6,039 nucleotides of DNA. Source: Bacillota bacterium. Lineage in GTDB: Bacteria > Bacillota > Clostridia > Acetivibrionales > DSM-1351. A program made the translations under genes and the position numbers. Shown piece after piece: positions 1 through 5,296 of this stretch (position 1 is its first letter; the number at the start of each line of letters is the position of its first letter). Location of the stretch: positions 1 through 6,039 of the forward strand of contig JAEZIU010000295.1 in the NCBI GenBank assembly GCA_023436485.1, in the 5' to 3' direction. The notes below the pieces were generated by a model, which did no database searches, was not told where the DNA came from, and saw nothing but the letters and a program-made list of their open reading frames with translations.

Positions 1-165
1 ATGATATGTTACTCTTGGACAATCTCGGGGAGTTAAAAAACTTGGAAGACGTAACTCATCGACTGCCCAAACTAACCCGTCACTTTTATCTAAATCACTT
101 CTTGTTGGTATTCGTGGTTTGAAAAACTTTATGCCGCTTTCTTCACTTACATGAAATAGTCTCAT
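1..165 (-). CDS. DUF6886-like conserved hypothetical protein, N-terminal 55 residues (runs off left edge)
   Basis: Reading leftward from an ATG at 163-165, the frame stays open for 55 codons to the window edge. The peptide starts MRLFHVSEESGIKFFKPR and contains FLTPRDCPRVTYH near residues 43-55. From memory, the HVSEE start and the PRDCPRV motif are typical of the small uncharacterised family called DUF6886 in Firmicutes; the family name is unverified. Its biochemical role is unknown. The start is supported by GAGG seven bases upstream. A promoter of the shared array type lies at 235-264, giving a leader of roughly 65 bases, so the gene appears to be its own transcription unit. The C-terminal part lies outside the window, so completeness cannot be judged. 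Confidence 0.8.
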   Translation of the reverse strand, partial: MRLFHVSEESGIKFFKPRIPTRSDLDKSDGLVWAVDELRLPSFLTPRDCPRVTYH

Positions 166-234
166 CTTGGTACCTCAAAAATTCATATTTATAATTATAA
201 ACAATCTCTCTTAAAATTAGTTCATTATAAAATA

Positions 235-264
235 ATACTATAATCTGGAATATTATCATGTCAA
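235..264 (-). promoter_or_regulatory. Promoter of boundary module R1 (drives the DUF6886-like gene)
   Basis: On the minus strand, -35 TTGACA is at 259-264 and -10 TAGTAT at 235-240 with an 18-base spacer (or TATAGT at 237-242 with 16). The spacer holds CCAGAT just upstream of the -10, as in the other module copies. This matches a housekeeping sigma-A promoter. Confidence 0.7.
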
Positions 265-300
265 GTTTTTCTCGTTACCGCAATATTAAATTTTCAAAGA
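235..300 (-). repeat. Array boundary repeat R1, promoter and leader part (diverged copy)
   Basis: This copy contains the shared promoter and, at 276-300, a diverged leader motif (plus strand TTACCGCAATATT, then TTTTCAAAG) related to ACCGCACTATTCAGTTGTCAA in R2, R3 and R5. Its terminator part lies farther right, at 384-414, separated by a GC-rich segment not present in the other copies. Confidence 0.6.
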
Positions 301-330
301 TCATTTTAGTTCATAATAGACTTACATTGT

Positions 331-382
331 CTGCTCCCGGATCACCGGCAGAATATATGAATTTTGCGCCCGAACGCGGGCA
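331..382. other. GC-rich double hairpin segment inside R1
   Basis: Two short GC-rich dyads stand out from the AT-rich surroundings: CCGG-ATCA-CCGG at 337-348 and GCCCG-AACG-CGGGC at 368-381. They lie between the leader motif and the terminator of R1, where R2 has no counterpart. No ORF covers them. They may be a small insertion or a structured RNA segment downstream of the cupin terminator; the function is unknown. Confidence 0.4.
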
Positions 383-383
383 T

Positions 384-414
384 GAAAAAACCGCATTTTC
401 ACTGAATATGCGGT
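384..414 (-). terminator. Intrinsic terminator after the cupin gene
   Basis: On the minus strand ACCGCAT (414-408) pairs with ATGCGGT (396-390). The loop contains the nested dyad TTCA-C-TGAA, and the stem runs directly into a T tract at 390-385. It lies about 55 bases past the cupin stop codon. Its stem and loop resemble the terminators in R2 and R4. Confidence 0.75.
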
Positions 415-467
415 AATAGAATGATCCTTGATATATAAGACTAACACACCCCTGTATTTTGCTTATA

Positions 468-935
468 TTATTCTCCATCATAGTACTCAACTTGCTGACT
501 TATCTTAAAAAGCTTATTAATATCCTTACCCCATATTCCAACTTTTCCCGAATCAGGATAAAACGCTACATCAATTTCGCTATGTGTGTCAAAATCCAAA
601 TATTCAAGTGTATCCGTTTCAGATGTATTCGTTAATTTATGAGCCCCCTTTTCATTAGCTGGGAAAAACAAAAAGTCACCAGCAAATACTTCTTTATCTC
701 CTGTAGGAGTTTTAAGGATTCCCTTACCTTTAATGATATAAAAGGCCTCTTCATTCTCTGTATGATAATGGTAGGGATATGCTGATTTCCCTGGAGGTAT
801 CAGATAAACTGATATTGCACATCGTCGATTATTACCTTTTGATACTAATTCACGCTTAAAATATTCATATCCATCATGCTCATTTTTATGTTTAAGTGGT
901 ATATCTTGGATTTTAATTTTTAATATTTCATCCAT
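468..935 (-). CDS. Single-domain cupin protein
   Basis: A small beta-barrel protein of about 155 residues. Numbered from the upstream Met (ATG at 939-941), cupin motif 1 is PYHYHTENEEAFYIIKGKG with metal-ligand candidates H58, H60 and E64 or E65; motif 2 is GDFLFFPANEKGAHKLTN with G88, P94 and H101. All four usual ligands are present, so metal binding is likely. The substrate cannot be read from the sequence: single-domain cupins include isomerases, dioxygenases and sugar- or small-molecule-binding proteins. The first ATG lies only three bases after GGAGG (945-949); the third codon, ATG at 933-935, has a nine-base spacing, so I prefer that start. The gene has its own promoter at 1015-1044 and terminator at 384-414, so it looks monocistronic. 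Confidence is high for the fold and low for the reaction. Confidence 0.9.
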   Translation of the reverse strand: MDEILKIKIQDIPLKHKNEHDGYEYFKRELVSKGNNRRCAISVYLIPPGKSAYPYHYHTENEEAFYIIKGKGILKTPTGDKEVFAGDFLFFPANEKGAHKLTNTSETDTLEYLDFDTHSEIDVAFYPDSGKVGIWGKDINKLFKISQQVEYYDGE

Positions 936-1014
936 ATTCATTTTCCTCCAACTTTATCAAAATTTTTTATTCACACTTTAAAAGATACCAATCAAAAGCA
1001 TGCATTTTCAAATA

Positions 1015-1044
1015 ATACTACATCTGGCATGGTATCTATGTCAA
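1015..1044 (-). promoter_or_regulatory. Promoter of boundary module R2 (drives the cupin gene)
   Basis: On the minus strand, -35 TTGACA is at 1039-1044 and -10 TAGTAT at 1015-1020 with an 18-base spacer that contains CCAGAT. The predicted leader to the cupin start is about 70 bases. Confidence 0.75.
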
Positions 1045-1118
1045 GTTTCCACTCTTACCGCACTATTCAGTTGTCAACGAACAAGTTTCTTAATCGCATT
1101 ACCGCTATATTGCGAACT

Positions 1119-1163
1119 AAAAATAAAAAAGTACCGCACTTTCATTCACTGAATAATGCGATA
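1119..1163 (-). terminator. Intrinsic terminator after the kinase-like gene (in R2)
   Basis: On the minus strand TATCGCA (1163-1157) pairs with TGCGGTA (1138-1132), including one T-G wobble. The loop contains the nested dyad ATTCA-G-TGAAT, and CTTTTTTATTTTT follows. It lies about 130 bases past the stop codon of the kinase-like gene. Confidence 0.7.
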
Positions 1164-1290
1164 CTGATTTTTATAATTGTATTCACTTTTTTAATTCTAC
1201 TAATTCATAACTGTAATTTAAATCATAAAATATAAAGATTACGGATATAACGTTGTTTCTATACTATTTTGTCTGTTTTGTGGGTCATCT

Positions 1291-1830
1291 TCATTTGTTA
1301 ATTTCAACTATTACCTGCTCAACGCTATCTTCTAAATTAAAATTTTCAACTTCAATTACAGGACAATTTAACTTTGTTATCCAAGCCTTGTGCTTAAGTA
1401 AACTTCGTCCATTTCTAGTGCCACAATCATAGGCCGCTGCCCATTCAATAAAATCTTTACTATCTTTGTATCTGTCTCCGCCCAGTAAAATTCTATCTCC
1501 GTATCGTTCATATTCCCGATGTTTAAGACGTTCTAATCTTATATCCTGAGGCACATATACGAAAACAACCAAATCAAAATAAGGAATTAAGATGTCACCC
1601 CATCCACTAAGTGAACCGCTAAGAATCCATTTATTACAGCTAATTAAATCTCTTTGCATTAAGTGTAAACATTCTTCTCTATTTCTTTCTACAGTAAAAG
1701 GTTCTTTTGTTGCTTCCCAAAAGTAATTATCAGAGTCAAAATGCTTAAAGCTGAGTATTTCACAAACGCTTTTAGCAATAGTTGTTGTTCCTGAGCCCGA
1801 AGCACCAAAAATATGTATTTTCCGTTTCAT
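1291..1830 (-). CDS. P-loop nucleotide kinase-like ATPase (adenylate kinase / FlaR-like family)
   Basis: A protein of 179 residues, the usual size for small P-loop kinases. The Walker A motif GASGSGTT is at residues 9-16, followed by a DSDNYFW acidic substrate-site segment at 32-38. WILSGSLSGWGD (68-79) and a hydrophobic strand FVYVP (90-94) fit the core sheet, and the arginine-rich stretch RLERLKHREYERYGDR (98-113) fits a lid that contacts phosphates. This supports phosphoryl transfer from ATP to a nucleotide or similar small acceptor in the cytosol; the acceptor is not identifiable. AAGGA lies five bases before the ATG. The promoter at 1919-1947 and the terminator at 1119-1163 bracket it as a single-gene unit. 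Related proteins are often annotated only as adenylate kinase or AAA family ATPase, and many are probably not true adenylate kinases. Confidence 0.88.
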   Translation of the reverse strand: MKRKIHIFGASGSGTTTIAKSVCEILSFKHFDSDNYFWEATKEPFTVERNREECLHLMQRDLISCNKWILSGSLSGWGDILIPYFDLVVFVYVPQDIRLERLKHREYERYGDRILLGGDRYKDSKDFIEWAAAYDCGTRNGRSLLKHKAWITKLNCPVIEVENFNLEDSVEQVIVEINK

Positions 1831-1916
1831 ATTTATCCTTCCTCATAGTAATAGCCGATTTCCTTTAGTTACGTATTTTAAAACAATTCTGCCTTATATG
1901 CAAAAACTCATTACAT

Positions 1917-2014
1917 TTATACTATATTTGGAATGATAACGAGTCAATAGATTTTTAAAGTACCTCACTATTCAGTTTTCAAAGATCTACTTACTTTGTT
2001 CACATTATTTTGCT
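1917..2014 (-). repeat. Array boundary repeat R3 (promoter and leader form)
   Basis: It contains the shared promoter, the leader motif at 1961-1984 (plus strand ACCTCACTATTCAGTTTTC) and a tail ACTTACTTTGTTC followed by TTTTGCTA that is shared with R5 (5293-5402). No intrinsic terminator like those of R2 and R4 is visible between it and the gene to its right. Confidence 0.7.
1919..1947 (-). promoter_or_regulatory. Promoter of boundary module R3 (drives the kinase-like gene)
   Basis: On the minus strand, -35 TTGACT is at 1942-1947 and -10 TAGTAT at 1919-1924 with a 17-base spacer holding CCAAAT. The leader to the ATG at 1830 is about 80 bases. Confidence 0.7.
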
Positions 2015-2042
2015 ACCCTGCACTAACGTCATGTTGCCATTA

Positions 2043-2365
2043 TTAATCAGTTTGTCGATATATCAATACGTCCCATCCTGCTTCTGTTAATATCTTTTCC
2101 ATTGCTTCAACTGCTCTTACATTGGAATTGCCTTGCCCTCCGGGGACATTAATAAAGTATCTTGGCCCAATCCATTCACGTTTACCTCTTGTATGTAATC
2201 CGCCTGCCCTAACTGCCTCAATAACTTTTTCTCATTTGCACTTGGTAGAGATAAAGTTACAGTGTCAAGGTTTGCAGTTCCGCCATCCTCTCCCCGTGCT
2301 GCTATTTCTCCTGCCTCCGTTGCCCGTTTCAAATCCTCAGTCAATTTTTTATAGTCATATTTCAT
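2043..2365 (-). pseudogene. Unrecognised small protein gene broken by a one-base frameshift
   Basis: An ATG at 2363-2365 with GGGGGAG six bases upstream opens a frame that stops at 2117, but coding character moves to another frame after the A5 run (minus strand) at 2226-2230. Reading that run as A6 gives a continuous protein of 107 residues ending at 2043. The first half has KLTEDLKRATEAGEIAARGE; the recovered half has REWIGPRYFINVPGGQGNS and ends in AGWDVLIYRQTD. The recovered half reads as a well-behaved globular protein (GPRYFINVPGG, then an amphipathic helix), while the tail of the uncorrected frame does not. I do not recognise the family. The gene sits downstream of an IS3 insertion, which may have cut it off from its promoter. 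The lesion could instead be a sequencing error in a homopolymer. Confidence 0.7.
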
Positions 2366-2380
2366 CCGTTACTCCCCCAA

Positions 2381-2549
2381 TCAACTCATTTTATAAACGC
2401 CTAGGCTCTTCCATCCTAGATTCATACTTTTGCGTTTCTTACTGTATCTTTTGAGAAATGGCCGAATTAATGCATACTGTAAATCTCCTATTAGGCTGCT
2501 TCCTTTAATGATAACCAATAGTCTTTTTAAACTCTTTAAAATCTTTCAT
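2381..2549 (-). pseudogene. Small decayed ORF upstream of the frameshifted gene
   Basis: An ATG at 2547-2549 has a good AAGGTGA ribosome binding site, but its frame closes after 14 codons (MKDFKEFKKTIGYH). A second minus-strand frame is open from 2545 to the TGA at 2381-2383 and includes the stretch SLIGDLQYALIRPFLKRYSK. That frame has no ATG or ribosome binding site of its own, so a shift between the two frames is the simplest reading. It ends 15 bases before the next start codon, as an operon partner would. No family is recognised, and chance openness cannot be excluded for so short a region. Confidence 0.3.
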
Positions 2550-2609
2550 TATTTCACCTTCTTAATCATTTTTGTTTATTGGCTTTACCTTTTTAGGTTT
2601 ATTTGTAAA

Positions 2610-2631
2610 TTAATTGGTGCGTAATATATTC
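2610..2631 (-). pseudogene. Probable displaced 3' end of the IS-interrupted gene
   Basis: Joining the codons before the right end of the IS to the sequence left of 2632, allowing a four-base target duplication, continues the 4225 gene in frame with ILRTN and a TAA at 2610-2612. A three-base duplication would give a slightly longer alternative tail. This supports the view that the IS landed within the last codons of that gene. Confidence 0.45.
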
Positions 2632-2669
2632 TGTAATGGTCAAGTAATTTTGTAACACTACTATCTAAT
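2632..2669 (+). repeat. IS3 left terminal inverted repeat (orfB end)
   Basis: It starts TGTAATGGTCAAG and has the inner block TGTAACACTACTATCTAAT at 2651-2669. It pairs with the right repeat at 3849-3886; the inner 19 bases match at 16 positions and the outer 19 at 13. The orfB stop codon lies at 2661-2663 inside it. Confidence 0.8.
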
Positions 2670-3482
2670 TTGTTCTAATTGATACCTTGCCTCAATAGGA
2701 GTCATGTAACCATTAAAGGAATGGGGCCGGATTTGGTTGTACCAGACATAGGCATACTCTGCAACTGCTTTGTTTAATTCTTCATCTGTCCAAAAGTAAT
2801 AGCGGTTTATTAACTCATTTTTCAGGCTGTTGAAATAGCGTTCCATGGGGGCATTATCATAAGGACATCCTGCACGACTCATACTTTGCGTAATGCGGTG
2901 TTTATGGCAGAACAGAATAAACTGCTGAGAAGTAAACTGGCTTCCTTGATCTGAATGCAGAATCAGGTTTTCTGGTACCGATTTTTGGGTGTTTAAAGCT
3001 TTCTCAAGTGTTCTTATGGCCAGTTCACTTGTAATCCATTTTCCCATTTCACTGGCAACTACGCTTCGGTCGTAGAGATCAATAATTGAGCAGTTGTAAC
3101 GAAGCGTGCCATTTGACAGAGAAAGATATGTAAAATCAGTACACCAGACTTGATTAATCTTGTGACTTTTAAAATCCTGATTTATAAGGTTTGTGAAGAT
3201 TTTGTGAGCATGACCTTTTCTGTATCCCGGGCCTTTTCTCCGGCATGTACTTAGAAGTCTTAGCTCCTGGTTCATATATTTATAAACGGTGGTTTTGCTT
3301 AGTTTTATTCCTTTGCGCTCGAGAAAAACGCGCATACTTCGATGTCCCAGTATACCGCCTGTTTCATGATAAATACTTTCGATTTCATGACATATCTGAA
3401 GCTTTTGAGCCTGATATCCGGCTTTTGCATGATTTAGATAATTGTAATAAGCATTAATGCAAATTCCCATTTTTCGAAGCAT
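2661..3482 (-). CDS. IS3-family transposase OrfB (DDE integrase-core domain)
   Basis: The catalytic part of the transposase, which cuts and joins the element's ends. From the ATG at 3480-3482 it has 273 residues. An HTH-type region (about 25-80) is followed by the retroviral-integrase-like core with D116 (WCTDFTYL), D178 (HSDQGSQF) and E214 (PMERYFNSL), exactly 35 residues apart for the D-E pair, and K221 seven residues after E. The conserved tail YNQIRPHSFNGYMTPIE is present. All catalytic residues are intact. The open frame continues upstream to 3545 with typical OrfB sequence (EAYRFIEKHQGKYGIRW), but it has no ATG, GTG or TTG, so the ATG at 3482 probably shortens the natural protein; normal expression would be through frameshifting from orfA. 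Confidence 0.93.
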   Translation of the reverse strand: MLRKMGICINAYYNYLNHAKAGYQAQKLQICHEIESIYHETGGILGHRSMRVFLERKGIKLSKTTVYKYMNQELRLLSTCRRKGPGYRKGHAHKIFTNLINQDFKSHKINQVWCTDFTYLSLSNGTLRYNCSIIDLYDRSVVASEMGKWITSELAIRTLEKALNTQKSVPENLILHSDQGSQFTSQQFILFCHKHRITQSMSRAGCPYDNAPMERYFNSLKNELINRYYFWTDEELNKAVAEYAYVWYNQIRPHSFNGYMTPIEARYQLEQIR

Positions 3483-3532
3483 CCAGCGTATACCATACTT
3501 GCCCTGATGTTTTTCAATAAACCGATAAGCCT

Positions 3533-3814
3533 CTAATCGATTTCCCTAGCAAAGAATGCCGCCGCTTTTTTTAAGAAGCTATTTTCCTTTTCCAGTTCTG
3601 CATTTTGTTGACGGAGTTTGCGAACCTCTAGCATAAGATCGTATTCGTTTTTAGCTTCATCATTATTTTGGCATTCTTCGCGGTAATTTCGAATCCAGTT
3701 GGAAATGGTAGCATGGGATGATCCATATTCGGCTGCCAGGCTTGCGATGGTACGACCATCCTGGAGGTGTTGCTTAACAACTTTTTTCTTGGTTTCTTCA
3801 GTAAAACGCTGCAT
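3533..3814 (-). CDS. IS3-family transposase OrfA (HTH and leucine zipper)
   Basis: The DNA-binding and dimerising subunit, 93 residues, normal for the family. A helix-turn-helix covers roughly residues 5-48 (SLAAEYGSSHATISNWIRNY), followed by a leucine zipper with heptad leucines at 60, 67, 74 and 81 and the typical end LKKAAAFFAREID. AAGGAGA lies six bases before the ATG. The LKK codons contain a slippery A7 run at 3566-3572, the usual place for the -1 frameshift that makes an OrfAB fusion. In this copy the -1 frame meets TAG at 3546-3548 a few codons later, so fusion by this route appears blocked. Confidence 0.93.
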   Translation of the reverse strand: MQRFTEETKKKVVKQHLQDGRTIASLAAEYGSSHATISNWIRNYREECQNNDEAKNEYDLMLEVRKLRQQNAELEKENSFLKKAAAFFAREID

Positions 3815-3848
3815 ATAAATTCTCCTTTTCTAATAGATAATATAATCC

Positions 3849-3886
3849 ATTAGATAGGGATGTTACAAGTTTAATATACCACTACA
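3849..3886 (-). repeat. IS3 right terminal inverted repeat (orfA end)
   Basis: Read on the minus strand it starts TGTAGTGGTATATT and has the inner block TGTAACATCCCTATCTAAT at 3867-3849. It is partner to 2632-2669. The outer tip TGT AGT GGT encodes the first foreign residues (CSG) at the end of the 4225 gene. Confidence 0.8.
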
Positions 3887-4225
3887 ATCCCCATTACTTG
3901 ATAATGAATTACCAAACACGATTAACTTTTCTTTTTCTTTTACCCATTCAAAATTAAGAACTTCAAGAACTAATGCATCAAGTAGCTCTTTCTCAATAGT
4001 ACTACCGTTATCATGATTGTTCCCAGTAATGTACTTTCCATTAATTAATGAGACAGCGGATTCGCCAGATTGTTTATTCTTACCCGTTATATTATTTGCA
4101 TTTTCTTTGGTAACAGCAAACCCATCCTCAAATATAAACTGTACACCGTTTTTGATGATTATTTTATTAATTACCATATCGTGTAATGAAACTGTATTTT
4201 CATCTTCAGATACAAATTTCCACAT
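3863..4225 (-). CDS. Unrecognised protein with C-terminus replaced by IS3 sequence
   Basis: A 120-residue ORF with GGAGG well placed before the ATG. It starts MWKFVSEDENTVSLHD and has strand-like stretches (KIIIKNGVQFIFEDGF, VLEVLNFEWV), suggesting a small mostly beta protein; no signal peptide or membrane segment is seen. Residues 1-113 are native and end SSNGD. The last seven (CSGILNL) and the stop come from the IS3 right end, which begins exactly at the TGT codon for C114. The original end was probably only a few residues long (see 2610-2631), so the truncated product may still fold. I do not recognise the family. Its upstream region is R4, but the common promoter is missing there, so its promoter is uncertain. 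Confidence 0.7.
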   Translation of the reverse strand: MWKFVSEDENTVSLHDMVINKIIIKNGVQFIFEDGFAVTKENANNITGKNKQSGESAVSLINGKYITGNNHDNGSTIEKELLDALVLEVLNFEWVKEKEKLIVFGNSLSSNGDCSGILNL

Positions 4226-4293
4226 ACTTTTTATCCTCCTTTTCCAAACTGTTCTACATCTTGATGTATAGATATGATTTTACAACATTACTA

Positions 4294-4408
4294 CGCTATC
4301 CCGCTATATTGCGAACTAAAAATAAAAAAGTACCACACTTTCATTCACTGAATAATGCGATACTGATTTTTATAATTGTATTTCACTTTTTTAATTCTAC
4401 TAATTCAT
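4294..4408 (-). repeat. Array boundary repeat R4 (terminator form, promoter part missing)
   Basis: Positions 4301-4408 are nearly identical to 1102-1208 in R2. The copy keeps the terminator and the CCGCTATATTGCG linker but lacks the leader motif and the TTGACA/TAGTAT promoter; unrelated sequence follows between 4226 and about 4290. It may be a deleted or recombined copy. Confidence 0.8.
4318..4362 (-). terminator. Intrinsic terminator after the DinB-family gene (in R4)
   Basis: On the minus strand TATCGCA (4362-4356) pairs with TGTGGTA (4337-4331) using two G-T wobbles. The loop contains ATTCA-G-TGAAT, and CTTTTTTATTTTT follows. It lies about 150 bases past the DinB stop. The base change at 4335 relative to R2 keeps pairing through a wobble. 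Confidence 0.65.
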
Positions 4409-4510
4409 GAGGGCAAATAAATCACATAATATAAATATTTGAACTTAATCATACGGATTGCTGTTTATAATTAAACTTTTAAAGCCAATGTAACGCCCTA
4501 AAAAACGTAT

Positions 4511-5029
4511 TTAAACTTCTTTTACGGAATCTCTAACATAAGGAAATATATTTCCAAATTCATGTTCAATTTTAAGTTCATCAAGTACTTGTGATAACTG
4601 ACCCTTGTGATGTAGCTGATGCGTTATATGCTGAGTAATATATTCCCATACCGACATATCAACTGTCCTGCCATTATAGATTTTCAAGTTTTTCTTTTCG
4701 AGTTTAAGTTCATCCTCTGTTACCTCACTTATGAAACCAATTAATCCCTCATCCAGTTCCTGCATAATTGTAGATGATTCACTAAATGAGTTTTCAATTC
4801 GTTGCAATGTTTTTCTACTTGCAGAATAATCTCTACCTGCAATATAAAACATTGCATTCAAATAGTACCACTCTGCTATAACGAGATGATTGAATAGGCT
4901 ATTAATACTTTTGTAATATATATTTCTCTCACGATTCAATTCATCCTCAGAAAGATTTGAAAGAAGTTTAATTATCTCATTATTCGTATCTCTATTGTAT
5001 TTTGTATATAGCCTCAAAATGTTTATCAT
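4511..5029 (-). CDS. DinB-family protein (putative metal-dependent hydrolase or transferase)
   Basis: A 172-residue four-helix-bundle protein of the DinB/YfiT-like superfamily. The three expected metal-ligand histidines are present: H48 in SLFNHLVIAEWYYL, and H137 and H141 in ITHQLHHKGQ, the family's H-xxx-H-x-GQ signature. Family members bind a divalent metal in the bundle; some are thiol-S-transferases and many have no known role, so no reaction is assigned. I start it at the ATG at 5027-5029 because GAGGGGG lies seven bases upstream; the longer reading frame, starting at 5044, would put that ribosome binding site inside the gene. Its promoter appears to be in R5 (5297-5325), leaving an unusually long leader of about 260 bases. 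The terminator is at 4318-4362. Confidence 0.88.
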   Translation of the reverse strand: MINILRLYTKYNRDTNNEIIKLLSNLSEDELNRERNIYYKSINSLFNHLVIAEWYYLNAMFYIAGRDYSASRKTLQRIENSFSESSTIMQELDEGLIGFISEVTEDELKLEKKNLKIYNGRTVDMSVWEYITQHITHQLHHKGQLSQVLDELKIEHEFGNIFPYVRDSVKEV

Positions 5030-5296
5030 ATATATCCCCCTCATAGTCCTGTTATTAGTTCCAAGAAATTTCTACTTTATGTCGGCAGAAACACATATAA
5101 ATAGCACATTATATCCATGATCGTTCCCCAACCATTAATATTACCAGATATTATTACCTACTAATATTAATATACCATTATTTGGATGTGATTACAATAG
5201 GTCTCAATGAAATTAAAAAAGATGAATATAAGGAATAGAAATTAATATATTCTGTTACATAATATCCTACAATTCAATCTTAAAACTATAACATAT
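5030..5296 (-). other. Long untranslated leader of the DinB gene, no gene seen
   Basis: This stretch of about 265 bases is very AT-rich and holds no convincing ORF. It has one perfect 10-bp inverted repeat, ATTAATATTA at 5134-5143 and TAATATTAAT at 5162-5171, with an 18-base loop. It is weak in stability and has no T tract. A 16-codon plus-strand ORF (GTG at about 5189) is probably chance. Other array leaders are 65-80 bases, so this one may contain an insertion or a lost gene. Confidence 0.4.

Larger units (their letters stand above)
1015..1208 (-). repeat. Array boundary repeat R2, the most complete copy
   Basis: R2 lies between the kinase-like gene and the cupin gene. Along the minus strand it holds a terminator (1163-1119), a linker, the leader motif ACTGAATAGTGCGGTA (1071-1056) and the promoter (1044-1015). 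The stretch 1102-1208 matches 4301-4408 in R4 with one substitution (1136 against 4335) and one extra T in R4; weaker similarity continues to about 1234 and 4434. The leader and promoter part matches R3 and R5. The plus-strand ORF reading through it is an artefact of the repeat. Confidence 0.75.
2632..3886 (-). mobile_element. Complete IS3-family insertion sequence, about 1255 bp
   Basis: The element has two consecutive transposase ORFs (orfA 3533-3814 and orfB 2661-3482) between imperfect 38-bp terminal inverted repeats that match at 29 of 38 positions. The size, the two-ORF layout, the TGT...ACA tips and the orfB stop codon inside the inner part of the left repeat are all typical of IS3-family elements. 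The flanks are ATTC (2628-2631) and ATCC (3887-3890), so no perfect 3-4 bp target duplication is seen. The insertion fuses the end of the neighbouring 4225 gene to IS sequence. The element is on the same strand as the array genes. Confidence 0.88.

Noticed and set aside
1015..1208. MITE
   Set aside because: The repeat copies do not share consistent terminal inverted repeats at both ends or flanking target duplications, and their edges vary; not excluded, but not supported.
1029..1235. Plus-strand ORF of 68 codons, with a C-terminal part shared with the ORF at 4186-4410
   Set aside because: It runs through the R2 promoter and terminator. The shared peptide simply reflects the R2/R4 DNA repeat, and no ribosome binding site supports it.
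2122..2454. Plus-strand ORF of 110 codons
   Set aside because: Antisense to the frameshifted 2043-2365 gene, whose minus-strand reading has a ribosome binding site and protein-like composition.
2430..2624. Plus-strand ORF of 64 codons with a membrane-like hydrophobic stretch
   Set aside because: No ribosome binding site; its hydrophobicity follows from the T-rich complement of an A-rich region that codes better on the minus strand.
4186..4410. Plus-strand ORF of 74 codons across R4
   Set aside because: It overlaps the start of the minus-strand 4225 gene and the terminator repeat; a repeat artefact.
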